A program made the position numbers and the translations under genes. The notes below the pieces were generated by a model. It made no database searches and was not told the DNA's origin. It worked only from the letters and a program-made list of their open reading frames with translations. Positions 32,410 through 41,236 of a stretch of DNA of 64,000 nucleotides are shown piece after piece (the first letter of the stretch is position 1; each line of letters starts with the position of its first letter). The stretch comes from Halorubrum rutilum (GTDB lineage: Archaea; Halobacteriota; Halobacteria; Halobacteriales; Haloferacaceae): contig NZ_JANHDN010000005.1 in NCBI RefSeq assembly GCF_024494565.1, positions 124,001 through 188,000 on the forward strand, written 5' to 3'.

Positions 32410-32763
32410 ATGAGCGTGTCCGAACTCGAGGCCGAGCTGTCGGAGGACGAGCGGGCCGGCCTCGAACTCATCCGCGAGACGGGTGGCATCCACCAGAGCG
32501 ACTTCTGGAAGGAACTCGACGTCTCCTCGCGCAAGGGGAGCCGCATCGCGGAGGCGCTAGAGGAGTCGGGACTCATCCAGCGGTCCGACACCGTCTACGA
32601 CGGGCACAACACGTACTACTTGGAGCCCGCGCCCCGCGACCTCGACTTCTCGCTGCTGATGGCCGGCGACATGCTGTCGCCGTTCATCGGCGAGGAGGAG
32701 GTGGACCCGCAGGCGGACGCCTTCTCGCAGTGGATGATGAACCTCGCGTACGAGGAGTACTGA
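32410..32763 (+). CDS. Winged helix-turn-helix transcriptional regulator
   Basis: A 117-residue protein with a winged helix at residues 15-75 (ERAGLELIRETGGIHQSDFW, then KELDVSSRKGSRIAEALEES and GLIQRSDTVYDGHNTYYLEP). A short helical C-terminus ends in DAFSQWMMNLAYEEY and may mediate dimerisation. No ligand domain is present. TATA-like GTTTTAAG is found about 35 bases upstream of the ATG. Related MarR/ArsR-fold regulators are numerous in haloarchaea, and the target cannot be told from context. Confidence 0.78.
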   Translation: MSVSELEAELSEDERAGLELIRETGGIHQSDFWKELDVSSRKGSRIAEALEESGLIQRSDTVYDGHNTYYLEPAPRDLDFSLLMAGDMLSPFIGEEEVDPQADAFSQWMMNLAYEEY

Positions 32764-32811
32764 GCGGCCGCCACTCGCAGTTTTATCAGGGACCCCGCCG
32801 AACATCCGGTC

Positions 32812-33171
32812 GTGAACCGTGCCCTCCCGCTCTCGGTCGGCGTCGGCCTCGCCGTCGGCGCCGGCCTCCATCGGCTCGTTCCCCGCGTCCCGATCGCGCT
32901 GGCCACGGCAGCCGTCTACGCCGGAGCGGCGTACTTCTCCCTCGCGTTCGACGTCTCGCTGTTCGCGGAAGCCCCCGGGTTCGACGACCGCACCGACCGG
33001 ATCGGCTACGGCGTCGGGCTCTTCGGGCTGAGCGTCGGCCCGCTGCTGTTCGCTCAGTACGCCGGGAGCGACGACGCCGCGGTCGTCGGATTCGTGGTCG
33101 TCTTCTTCGGAGCGGTCGCCTTCCTCACGCTCAGCGAGCGAGCCCGGCGAGTCGGCGACGAGGCCGACTGA
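32812..33171 (+). CDS. Membrane protein of unknown function
   Basis: A 119-residue protein with four hydrophobic segments, near residues 5-20, 28-48, 65-85 and 88-106 (DAAVVGFVVVFFGAVAFLTL). A short acidic end follows. The start is a GTG. No motif is recognised. It lies convergent with the Mrp operon, separated by 66 bases that contain the 21-bp tandem repeat. Confidence 0.65.
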   Translation: MNRALPLSVGVGLAVGAGLHRLVPRVPIALATAAVYAGAAYFSLAFDVSLFAEAPGFDDRTDRIGYGVGLFGLSVGPLLFAQYAGSDDAAVVGFVVVFFGAVAFLTLSERARRVGDEAD

Positions 33172-33234
33172 GACCGGACCGCTCTCGGAACCGACCGGAC
33201 CGCCCCCGCGACCGACCGGACCGACGGGATGACC
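33172..33234. repeat. 21-bp tandem repeat, three units
   Basis: Three units share GACCGGACCG and final ACC (33172-33192, 33193-33213 and 33214-33234), with variable middle bases. It occupies the short gap between convergent genes and could act as a terminator region or a slipped-replication trace. Confidence 0.75.
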
Positions 33235-33237
33235 CGG

Positions 33238-35028
33238 CTAGGCCAGCAGGAAGGCGAACAGCGCGACGCCGGCCGCGAGCGTCAGGAAGAGGACGCTCCG
33301 GCCGATTCCGGTCCGGATCTCGACGTCGACGCCGAGCCCCGCGACGGCCGCCCGCGGGTGCATCGCGGTCCGCTTGACCGCGGCGACGAGCCGCATCACG
33401 GCGCGGTCGACGGCGGCCCACAGCTCCGTGACGCCCCACACCGACGCCCGGCCGAGGTAGAACGCGGCCGGGTACGTGACCGCGTCGACGTCGTGCATCC
33501 GGTGGGCGAGCCAGCCGAGCGGCCGCTTCAGCGCGAAGAAGCCGACGAAGCCGGCGACGAGCAGCGCCGCGCTCTCCGTCAGGTGGCTCGTGCTGTACGG
33601 TTTGAAATAGACGTCCTCGCTGAGGATGAGCTCCGTGAACGGCATCAGCTCGATCAGCTGGGTGTAGAACACCCCGAAGAAGATACAGGCGCCGCCCGCG
33701 AGCGCCATGCCGGCGGTCTGGAACGGCGTGGCGTCGTCCGGCGACAGCGTCGCCGAGCCGTGGAAGAACACGTAGTAGCCGAGCTTGATGAACGACATGA
33801 ACGTCCCCACGCCGCCGAGGATCAGCAGCCACCAGAGGAGCCCGCTGTCCAGCAGGAGCACGTAGTTGTGGACCTCGTGCGCCGAGTCGATCACCATCCC
33901 CTTCGAGATGAATCCGTTGAACCCCGGGACCGCCGTAATCGAGGCCGCGCCGACGACGTACAGCAGGAAGGCGACCGGCATCTCCCGCCAGAGCCCGCCC
34001 ATGTCGCGGATGTCCTCGACGCCGGTGCGGTAGATCACGACGCCGACGGCCATGAACAGGAGGCTCTTGTACAGCACGTTGTTGAACAGGTGGGCGAACC
34101 CGCCGGTGACGGCGAACTCGCCCACGTACGTCGCGAGCCCGAACCCGGCCAGCATGTAGCCGAGCTGCGCCTGGATGTGATACGAGAGGAGCCGGCGCGG
34201 GTCGTACTGCAGCAGCGCGAAGAACGCGCCGTAGACGGCCATGAACCCGCCGAGGTACGCCAGCCACATGCCGCCCTCGGGGAACGTCCGGTACATCACG
34301 TACGCCGCCGTCTTCGTCGTGAACACGGAGAGGAACACCGACGCCGCGACGTGCGGGCGCGGGTAGGTGTCCGGCAGCCACGTGTGCAGGAATATGAACC
34401 CGCAGTTGACGCCGACGCCGATCGCCGCGAGCACGGTCGCGCTGGCGTGGATCCCGGTCGTCGACGAGAACAGGAAGATCTCGGCGGCCGGCACGCTGCC
34501 GAGCATCGACGCGCCGTGGACGACGACGGCGCCGAGGAAGAACGTCCCCCCGATCCCGTGGAACAGCGCGTAGCGGTAGCCGGCCCGCACCGCCGCGCCG
34601 CCGTACTGCCACACCAGCAGGGTGCTGGTGACGGCCATCAGCTCCCAGAAGAAGATCAGGGTGAGCCAGTCGCCGGCGTAGATCGTCCCGAGCGTCGAGG
34701 AGACGTACACCAGCGCGAACGCGGTCACCCATTTGGGCGCCTCGGTGCCGTACGCGTACAGCACCGCCGCCGTCGCGAGGAAGCCGACGACGACCCCCAT
34801 CAACAGCGAGAACTGGTCGACGTTGAACAACACCACGTCGAAGCCGAACAGCTGGGTGGCGAGGTGGGTTCCCATGCCGCCGTCACCGAGCAGCACCGCC
34901 TGCACGAACGCGAACCCCGTCGCCAGCGCGGCCGCCGCGTGGCCGGCCCGGCGCGGGAGCCCGAGCACGAGGAACGCCGCCGCCGCGAGCACGACGTACG
35001 GCGGCAGCGAGGTGAGAATCGCGTTCAC
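33238..35028 (-). CDS. Mrp-type Na+/H+ antiporter subunit D homologue, last gene of the operon
   Basis: A proton-translocating membrane subunit of 596 residues with about 14 predicted helices. Conserved motifs are FFWELMAVTSTLLVWQYGG, the His-containing LFHGIGGTFFLG, LHTWLPDTYPRPHVAASVFL and FNGFISKGMVIDSAHEVHNY. The start is GTG at 35028, which overlaps the stop of the upstream gene as GTGA, giving tight coupling. A long C-terminal amphipathic part (after residue 500) contains helices and loops not found in the two other subunit D paralogues. Its place at the end suggests a specialised third pump module. Confidence 0.9.
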   Translation of the reverse strand: MNAILTSLPPYVVLAAAAFLVLGLPRRAGHAAAALATGFAFVQAVLLGDGGMGTHLATQLFGFDVVLFNVDQFSLLMGVVVGFLATAAVLYAYGTEAPKWVTAFALVYVSSTLGTIYAGDWLTLIFFWELMAVTSTLLVWQYGGAAVRAGYRYALFHGIGGTFFLGAVVVHGASMLGSVPAAEIFLFSSTTGIHASATVLAAIGVGVNCGFIFLHTWLPDTYPRPHVAASVFLSVFTTKTAAYVMYRTFPEGGMWLAYLGGFMAVYGAFFALLQYDPRRLLSYHIQAQLGYMLAGFGLATYVGEFAVTGGFAHLFNNVLYKSLLFMAVGVVIYRTGVEDIRDMGGLWREMPVAFLLYVVGAASITAVPGFNGFISKGMVIDSAHEVHNYVLLLDSGLLWWLLILGGVGTFMSFIKLGYYVFFHGSATLSPDDATPFQTAGMALAGGACIFFGVFYTQLIELMPFTELILSEDVYFKPYSTSHLTESAALLVAGFVGFFALKRPLGWLAHRMHDVDAVTYPAAFYLGRASVWGVTELWAAVDRAVMRLVAAVKRTAMHPRAAVAGLGVDVEIRTGIGRSVLFLTLAAGVALFAFLLA

Positions 35029-37112
35029 GGGCGCATCGCCTCCTCTGGGAGCCGCGTGTCGACGATGAGCTCGATCAGCTCCAGGAAGCCCATCTCGTAG
35101 GGGATCACGCCGAGCAGCACCGCGAGGCTCATCGCGGTGAGGATCGGTCCGAGCGTGAACCACGACGACTCGCGCCCGCGGAGAGCGTCGAGGCCGTCGA
35201 TATGTCGCCAGCCGCCCGCGGGCGGGCCGCCGGCGTGGCCGTGGTCGTCGTGTGCGCCGTGGTCGGTGTGATCGTCGTCGTGGCCGTCACCGGCCGTGTC
35301 GTCGGTGTCGCCGTCGTCCGGCTCGCCGTCGCCTAAGGTCGAGTCGTCGCTCCGTCCGACGCCGAACGGCACGTCGGCGTCGGAGGGGCGCGCGTCGACC
35401 GCGTAATCCCCGGTGTCGACGCGCTCGGCCGGCTCGGAGAAGTCGCGCTCGCTCGTGTCGAAGTCCGGCCGGACGACACCCTCCTCGTCGGTCGGCAGGT
35501 CGTCGAGCTCAGCGTCGGGGATGTCGGAATCGTCGGGGAGTTCGATGTCGTCGCCGGCGGACGCGTCCTCGACCGCCGCGCCGTCCTCGGCGCTCTCGAC
35601 GACCTCGTCGACCTCGGAGTCGTCGTTTTCGGAGTCGTCGCTCTCGTCCTCAGGCCGGCCGCCATCGGTCGCCGCCAGCGTCGACCGCGACTCCCCGCCC
35701 AGCCGGAAGTCGACGAGCGGCTTCGCGTCGTGGTCGTCCTCCGCCTCGAAGAAGGCGGTGTAGATCACCGGCCAGAAGTACGCGATGTTGAGGACGCCGG
35801 AGAGCAGCAGCGCGCCGGCGAGGTAGTAGGCGACCGGGGTCAGCCGGGCGCCCATCCGGATCCCGCCGATCAGCATGTAGTACTTACTGACGAAGCCGGC
35901 CAGGAGGGGGATCCCGGCCATCCCGAGCGAGGCGACGGTAAAGGCCCCCATCGTCAGGGGCATCCGCTTGCCGATCCCCGCCATCTCGGAGATGTAGTCG
36001 GTGTGCGTCGAGACGTGGAGGTTGCCGGCACAGAAGAACAGGGTGAGCTTCATGAACGCGTGCGCCGGGATGTGCAGCAGCGCGCCGACGAGCCCGTACC
36101 AGCCGAACAGCCCGAGCCCGAGGACGATGTAGCTCAGCTGGCTCACCGTCGAGTAGGCGAGCCGCTGTTTCAGGTGGTCCTTCCGCATGGCGATGATCGA
36201 GGCCGCCGTCAGCGTGATCGCGCCGATCGTCGAGAGGACGAGCCCGGCCGAGAAGCCGAACGGGAGCGAGAGCTCGAAGACGAGCTCCGGGCCGAACACG
36301 TCGAGGACGACGCGCGAGACGCCGAACGCGCCGGACTTGACGACCGCGACCGCGTGGAGCAGCCCGGAGACGGGCGTCGGCGCGACCATCGCCTCGGGGA
36401 GCCACTGGTGGAGCGGCATGATCCCGGCCTTCACGCCGAACCCGATCGCGAGCAGGAAGAAGGCGAGCATCGCGAGGCCGGGGTCGGCGTTCGCCAGCTC
36501 CTGAATCCCGCCGGCCGTGAACGAGACGTTGCCGGCGATCAGGTAGACGAGCGCGGTGCCGGCGAGCACGAGCACGCCGCCGCCGAACATCGTGTACGCG
36601 AGGTACTTCCGGCCGGCCGAGCGCGCCTCGGGCGTCTCGTCGTGGGCGACGAGCGGATACGTCGCGATCGAGAGGATCTCGTAGAAGACGAAGATCGTCA
36701 CGAGGTTGCCCGCGAACGCGATCCCCATCGTCGCCGACAGCGACACCGCGAACGCGGCGAAGTACCGAGTCTGGTTCGTCTCGTCGTTCCCGCGCATATA
36801 GCCGATGCTGTAGAAGGAGGTGACGATCCAGAGCCCGCTGGCGAGGAACGCGAACAGCATGCCGAGCGCGTCGGCGCGCAGCGCGAACTCGATCCCGGGG
36901 AGGAACGCCCCGAGCGACCACTCGAAGACGGCGCCGTCGAGGACGGCGGGGAGCATCGAGGCGACGATCCCGAACTTCGCGACCGAGGCGGCGATCGTCC
37001 ACCCCTCGCGGACGTTCGGCGAGCGGTGCGACGCGACGATGAAGAACGCCGCGACGAACGAGACGAGGACGGCCAGTAGGGGTCGTGGGTCAGAGACGAG
37101 AGCGTCAGTCAT
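35025..37112 (-). CDS. Mrp-type Na+/H+ antiporter subunit D homologue with large acidic His-rich insertion
   Basis: A 695-residue NuoL/M-like subunit. Residues 1-480 hold the helices, with FVFYEILSIATYPLVAHDET, GIMPLHQWLPEAMVAPTPVS and LFFCAGNLHVSTHTDYISEM. From about 490 to 645 an Asp/Glu-rich segment appears; its end is strongly histidine-rich (DGHDDDHTDHGAHDDHGHAG). One more helix near 655-680 closes the protein. The insertion is likely to be soluble and may bind metal or stabilise the complex in high salt. The start ATG overlaps the previous stop as ATGA. Confidence 0.9.
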   Translation of the reverse strand: MTDALVSDPRPLLAVLVSFVAAFFIVASHRSPNVREGWTIAASVAKFGIVASMLPAVLDGAVFEWSLGAFLPGIEFALRADALGMLFAFLASGLWIVTSFYSIGYMRGNDETNQTRYFAAFAVSLSATMGIAFAGNLVTIFVFYEILSIATYPLVAHDETPEARSAGRKYLAYTMFGGGVLVLAGTALVYLIAGNVSFTAGGIQELANADPGLAMLAFFLLAIGFGVKAGIMPLHQWLPEAMVAPTPVSGLLHAVAVVKSGAFGVSRVVLDVFGPELVFELSLPFGFSAGLVLSTIGAITLTAASIIAMRKDHLKQRLAYSTVSQLSYIVLGLGLFGWYGLVGALLHIPAHAFMKLTLFFCAGNLHVSTHTDYISEMAGIGKRMPLTMGAFTVASLGMAGIPLLAGFVSKYYMLIGGIRMGARLTPVAYYLAGALLLSGVLNIAYFWPVIYTAFFEAEDDHDAKPLVDFRLGGESRSTLAATDGGRPEDESDDSENDDSEVDEVVESAEDGAAVEDASAGDDIELPDDSDIPDAELDDLPTDEEGVVRPDFDTSERDFSEPAERVDTGDYAVDARPSDADVPFGVGRSDDSTLGDGEPDDGDTDDTAGDGHDDDHTDHGAHDDHGHAGGPPAGGWRHIDGLDALRGRESSWFTLGPILTAMSLAVLLGVIPYEMGFLELIELIVDTRLPEEAMRP

Positions 37113-38758
37113 GCGAACACCTCCGTGAGGAACGGACCGAACCACTCGGCGAGCGCGAAGCCGGCGAAGCCGAGCGAGACCGTGACGAGCGTCGTGACGA
37201 GGAGCACCGCCAGCGACGCCGGCGGCACGCGGTCGGGGACCAGCGAGGGCCGGGGCGCGCCAGCGACGGGCGCGACGGGGGTCCCGCCGGCCGGCGTCTC
37301 GCCGTCACCCGATTCGTCCCCGCCGTCGGCGACCGCGCCGGTCGGGTCCTCGCTCGGGCCGCTCGCGGGGTCGCCGCCGTGGTCGGCCGCCGCCTCGTCG
37401 GCGCGGCCGCCGGGGAGCCCGACGCCGGCGAAGTAGAACCGCTCGATCAGCCGCGCGACGTAGGAGAGCGTGAACAGGGTGCTGACGAAGATCACGGCGG
37501 CGATCCCAATCCCGGCCGGCCCGGCGCCGGCCATGCTCGACTCGACCGCGCCGACGCCGATGTACCACTTCCCGAGGAAGCCGACCGACGGCGGGATCCC
37601 GACGAGGCCGAGGCCGAGCAGGGCGATCGCCCCGGCCGTGAACGGCGCCTCGCGCGCGGCGCTCGCGGCGTCCTCGATCCGCCGGACGCCGTAGCCGAGC
37701 GCGAGGGTGCCGATCCCGAGGAACAGCCCGAACTTCAGCAGCCCGTGGCCGATCAGGTGGACGATCCCGCCGAGCAGCGCGGTCTCGTTCGCCAACGCGA
37801 TCGCGGCCCCGATCATCCCGAACTGCGCGACCGAGGAGTAGGCGAACATGCGCTTGAGGTCCGACTGCATCGCGGCGAGCACCGAGCCCGCGAGGATCGA
37901 CGCCCCGGAGACGACGAGCATCGCCGTCGTGATCGCGTCGTTCGCGGCGAGGAAGTCGACGGTGAAGACGGTGTACGTCACCCGGATCAGCGCGTACGCG
38001 CTCGTCGTCGAGACGAGCGCCGCCACGACCGCCGTGACGGCGTCCGGCGCGCGCTGGTAGGCGTCCGGCTGCCACGTGTGGACCGGGAACAGGGCGATCT
38101 TCAGCGCGAGCCCGGCGACGATCAGCGCGTAGCTCGCCTGGATCAGCGGGTCGCCGTAGCCGGCCTGCGCGACGATCTGCTCGCGCATGTCGACCATGTT
38201 CAGCGTCCCGGTCGCGAGGAACGCGTAGCCGACGCCGACGAGGTACAACGAGGCGCCCACCGTCCCGACGACGAGGTACTTCAGCGAGGCGTACGCGCTC
38301 GCCCCGGAGCGGTCGGCGGCGATGAGCGCGTACGTCGTGATCCCGACGATCTCCAGGAAGACGAACATGTTGAACAGGTCGCCCGTGAGCGCCATCCCCG
38401 AGAGCCCGCCGACGAGGAGGAGGTAGGCGCTGTAGAAGGGATTCCCGCGCGGGCCCGCCACCCGCGAGAAGGCGAGCGTCGCGAGCGAGACGACCGCGAT
38501 CAGCGCGAGCACCGCGGCCGACAGCGGGTCGGCCACGAGCTCGATCCCGATCGGGGGTCGGTAGGTGCCGAGCGCGTGACTGAGCCGGCCCCCGACCGCG
38601 ACCTCGGCGGCGATCGCGGCCGCGATCCCGACCACCGCGGTCGTCGCGACCGCCGCGATCGGCCAGCCGACGTCGTCGTACCGCAGTCCGAGCGCGATCG
38701 GCAGCGTGGCCGCCACGATCGGGACGGCGATCGCCAGCGGGAGGAGGACGTCAGTCAT
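37109..38758 (-). CDS. mrpD: Mrp-type Na+/H+ antiporter subunit D
   Basis: A proton channel subunit of 549 residues with about 14 helices. Motifs are FVFLEIVGITTYALIAADRS, the lysine-containing ASYALIVAGLALKIALFPVH followed by TWQPDAYQRAPDAVTAVVAA, and YSSVAQFGMIGAAIALANET. An acidic, glycine-rich loop (about residues 450-500) precedes the last helix. Overlaps with the C subunit gene upstream and the next D homologue downstream show an unbroken operon. Confidence 0.93.
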   Translation of the reverse strand: MTDVLLPLAIAVPIVAATLPIALGLRYDDVGWPIAAVATTAVVGIAAAIAAEVAVGGRLSHALGTYRPPIGIELVADPLSAAVLALIAVVSLATLAFSRVAGPRGNPFYSAYLLLVGGLSGMALTGDLFNMFVFLEIVGITTYALIAADRSGASAYASLKYLVVGTVGASLYLVGVGYAFLATGTLNMVDMREQIVAQAGYGDPLIQASYALIVAGLALKIALFPVHTWQPDAYQRAPDAVTAVVAALVSTTSAYALIRVTYTVFTVDFLAANDAITTAMLVVSGASILAGSVLAAMQSDLKRMFAYSSVAQFGMIGAAIALANETALLGGIVHLIGHGLLKFGLFLGIGTLALGYGVRRIEDAASAAREAPFTAGAIALLGLGLVGIPPSVGFLGKWYIGVGAVESSMAGAGPAGIGIAAVIFVSTLFTLSYVARLIERFYFAGVGLPGGRADEAAADHGGDPASGPSEDPTGAVADGGDESGDGETPAGGTPVAPVAGAPRPSLVPDRVPPASLAVLLVTTLVTVSLGFAGFALAEWFGPFLTEVFA

Positions 38759-39305
38759 CGCTCACACCCCCGTCGGTCGCGGTCTCGTCGCCGCCGACGG
38801 TCGCCTCGACGTCCGCCGGGTCGACGCCGGACGCGTCCCCGTCGCCCTCGGCGGTCGGGCCGGACGGGAGCGACCCCTCGTCGCGCATCAGCTCGCGGAG
38901 GACGTCCGTCCGCAGCGTCCCGTACTCGTCGTAGATGCGGATACAGAGCGCGAGCCCCACGGCCGTGAGGCTCACGCCGACGACGATGGCGGTGAGCACG
39001 ATCACGTGCGGGAGCGGGCTGACGAACGTTCCGCCCTCGGGCCCCCCGGAGGGTACGATCGGTATCGCGCCCCCATCGACGTACGCGGAGGCGATGAACA
39101 GCAGGAAGATCGCCGTCTGGAACAGGTTGAGCCCGATGATCTTCTTCACGAGGTTGGGGTTCGCTATCATCATGTAGAGGCCGACGCAGAGGAGCGCCGC
39201 GAACGCGACGTAGGCGTGTCTCGTCGCGAGGACCTCGAACGCCCCCGCGGACGCGAGCGCGACGGCGGGATCCGCGACCGGGACGGCGGACGCGGCGCCC
39301 GTCAT
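38751..39305 (-). CDS. mrpC: Mrp-type Na+/H+ antiporter subunit C
   Basis: A NuoK-like subunit of 184 residues with three helices. Features are YVAFAALLCVGLYMMIANPN, LVKKIIGLNLFQTAIFLLFI with the family Lys and Asn, and PLPHVIVLTAIVVGVSLTAV. About 50 residues of acidic tail follow the last helix (SLPSGPTAEGDGDASGVDPA). Its ATG overlaps the stop of the B subunit gene by four bases. Confidence 0.93.
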   Translation of the reverse strand: MTGAASAVPVADPAVALASAGAFEVLATRHAYVAFAALLCVGLYMMIANPNLVKKIIGLNLFQTAIFLLFIASAYVDGGAIPIVPSGGPEGGTFVSPLPHVIVLTAIVVGVSLTAVGLALCIRIYDEYGTLRTDVLRELMRDEGSLPSGPTAEGDGDASGVDPADVEATVGGDETATDGGVSDD

Positions 39306-40006
39306 CGCTCACCCCCGTCGGCGGCCGCGGTGCGGTCCGACTCCCGACCGCCGGGTTCGCCAGCGGGCTCGTCGGCGTCGTCCTCGGCGGAACCGGTATC
39401 GCCGAACCCGCTCCCGTCCGAGTCGAACCCGTTCGCGAGCAGGAAGAACAGCCCCATGAGCACGCCGCTCACGATGGCCGCGATGCCGAAGACCTCGACG
39501 CTCTCTAACCCGTACTTCACCGGGATCGGCAGCAGGTCGTACTGGAGGAACGCGCCGCCGCGCGCCACCGGGATCAGCCCGATACCGGCGAACGCCAGCG
39601 CGCCGCCGACCGCGAGCGCGACGACGACGGTGTTCGCGAGCCAGTCGCGGGTCGCCTCGATCCCGAACGCGAACGCGATCATGAAGACGACGGCGGCCAC
39701 GATCGCGCCGCCCTGGAACCCGCCGCCGGGCGACCCGGCGCCGTGGAAGGTGATGAACAGGCCGTAGGTGAACGCGAACGGCGCCACGATCTTCACCGTC
39801 GGCATGATCACCTGGCTCTCCGTGTACGGGGTCCCCTGCCGCTCTTCGGAGTCGAGGCGCCCGGACCGGGGGACCGCCCGGTGCGGCGGGACGTCCGACT
39901 CGCCCTCGTCGCTTCCCCCTCCGGACGACTCCGCGTCGGTCGCGTCGGCCGCGCCGCCGACCGCGTCGCCGCCGGCGGTCTCGTCCTCGGGGCGAACGTC
40001 GCTCAT
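39302..40006 (-). CDS. mrpB: Mrp-type Na+/H+ antiporter subunit B
   Basis: A 234-residue MnhB-type subunit. The first 65 residues are hydrophilic and acidic. About four helices follow, containing IMPTVKIVAPFAFTYGLFIT, FHGAGSPGGGFQGGAIVAAV and GVLMGLFFLLANG, the domain also found at the C-terminus of MrpA. The His-Gly-Ala-Gly-Ser-Pro-Gly-Gly motif is highly typical. Overlaps at both ends indicate coupled translation. Confidence 0.92.
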   Translation of the reverse strand: MSDVRPEDETAGGDAVGGAADATDAESSGGGSDEGESDVPPHRAVPRSGRLDSEERQGTPYTESQVIMPTVKIVAPFAFTYGLFITFHGAGSPGGGFQGGAIVAAVVFMIAFAFGIEATRDWLANTVVVALAVGGALAFAGIGLIPVARGGAFLQYDLLPIPVKYGLESVEVFGIAAIVSGVLMGLFFLLANGFDSDGSGFGDTGSAEDDADEPAGEPGGRESDRTAAADGGER

Positions 40007-40599
40007 GCGAACACCTCTCGATGGAGGACGATGAGGGCCGCGATCCCGCCGGCGAAGACGACGACCGCCTCGCCGAAGGTGTCGAATCCGCGGAACGCCG
40101 CCAGCACCGCCATCACCGTGTTCTCGACGCCGGTCTGTGCGTACGACTCGCTGAGGTACCACTGGCTCACCTCCGGGTTCGACCACACCGGCGCGTCGGG
40201 CGAGCCGACCGCCGGGATGTCGCCCATCGTGAGCAGGAGCCCCCCGAATAGGATTCCCACGGCGCCGACGGCCGGGAGGTTCACCGACTCGAAGGCCACG
40301 TCGTGGTCGATCCGCGTCGTCTTCGCGAGGGTCAACAGGAGGAGGACGGTGGTCACCCCGGCGGAGATCGCCGCCTCCGTCAGCGCGACGTCCGGCGCGC
40401 GGTAGAACGTGTACAGCGCGGCCATGCCGAGGCTGTACGCGCCGAAGACGATGACGGCCGCGAGCACGTCGCGCGCCAGCGCCGTCGCCAGCGCGGTCAA
40501 CACGACGAACGCGAGCAGGCTCGCCTCGATGGCCGTGACCTGAGCGACGACGGGGGCCTGGGCGGGCGTCGACGGTGCGAGGGCGATCGCTCCCGTCAT
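40003..40599 (-). CDS. Mrp antiporter DUF4040 subunit (MrpA C-terminal-like/MrpB-type)
   Basis: A 198-residue protein with about five helices. It contains DVLAAVIVFGAYSLGMAALY, TFYRAPDVALTEAAISAGVT and TVLLLLTLAKTTRIDHDVAF, which correspond to the MrpA C-terminal DUF4040 region. EAVVVFAGGIAALIVLHREV ends the chain. In bacteria this part is fused to the large MrpA; here it is a free subunit, as in other haloarchaea. ATG at 40599 overlaps the mrpG stop. Confidence 0.9.
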   Translation of the reverse strand: MTGAIALAPSTPAQAPVVAQVTAIEASLLAFVVLTALATALARDVLAAVIVFGAYSLGMAALYTFYRAPDVALTEAAISAGVTTVLLLLTLAKTTRIDHDVAFESVNLPAVGAVGILFGGLLLTMGDIPAVGSPDAPVWSNPEVSQWYLSESYAQTGVENTVMAVLAAFRGFDTFGEAVVVFAGGIAALIVLHREVFA

Positions 40600-40934
40600 C
40601 GCCGGTCGTCCCCCTCGGTCCACGGGACGATCCCCTCCTCGAAGGCGGCCCGGGCGATCGCGTGGGCCGCAGTCGGGTTCGTCACGAAGATGAAGAACAG
40701 CAGCAGCATCGACTTGAAGCCGGCGCCCTCCCAGCCGACGGCGAGCGCGACGGCGGCGAGCCCGAAGCCCGCCCCGAGCGTGTCGGCCTGCGAGGCGGTG
40801 TGGGCCCGGGAGTAGACGTCCGGGAGCCGGAGCACGCCCGTCATGGAGACGAACGTGAAGAACAGCCCGAGCAGGGTGAACGCGACGACCAGCGCGACGC
40901 GGACCGTCCCGAGCGCCCCGAGCGTCTCGGTCAC
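40596..40934 (-). CDS. mrpG: Mrp-type Na+/H+ antiporter subunit G
   Basis: A 112-residue three-helix subunit. The family sequence includes LGLFFTFVSMTGVLRLPDVY, SRAHTASQADTLGAGFGLAA and FFIFVTNPTAAHAIARAAF. Length and layout are as in bacterial MnhG. It overlaps the mrpF stop codon by four bases. Confidence 0.94.
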   Translation of the reverse strand: MTETLGALGTVRVALVVAFTLLGLFFTFVSMTGVLRLPDVYSRAHTASQADTLGAGFGLAAVALAVGWEGAGFKSMLLLFFIFVTNPTAAHAIARAAFEEGIVPWTEGDDRR

Positions 40935-41236
40935 AGCACACCACCCCGCTCGACCGTGAACTTCGAGATGGCGATCGCCATCAGGAAGTTCAGCAGCGCG
41001 TACACTAAGGCGATGTCGAGGAACGTCGGCTCCGACAGCGCCGCGGCCAGGATCGCGAGGATGACGACGGTGTTCGTCCCGAGGACGTTCACCGCGAGCA
41101 CCCGATCCTGCATCGTCGGCCCCTTCACCGCCCGGTATAACATTCCGATCGCGAGCACCGCGAACCCGGCGGCCGCGAAGAGGAGGAAGTCGCCGACAGT
41201 GTAGCCGGCGGCGACCGCGACGTCGACGAGCGTCAC
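40931..41236 (-). CDS. mrpF: Mrp-type Na+/H+ antiporter subunit F
   Basis: A 101-residue subunit with three helices. It contains MLYRAVKGPTMQDRVLAVNV, LGTNTVVILAILAAALSEPT and LDIALVYALLNFLMAIAISK, matching MnhF. It starts inside the last bases of the E subunit gene. It is a structural membrane part of the antiporter. Confidence 0.94.
   Translation of the reverse strand: MTLVDVAVAAGYTVGDFLLFAAAGFAVLAIGMLYRAVKGPTMQDRVLAVNVLGTNTVVILAILAAALSEPTFLDIALVYALLNFLMAIAISKFTVERGGVL

Noticed and set aside
34367..40405. Many plus-strand frames across the Mrp region
   Set aside because: They are shadows of the membrane-protein genes on the minus strand and have no hydrophobic segments or motifs of their own.
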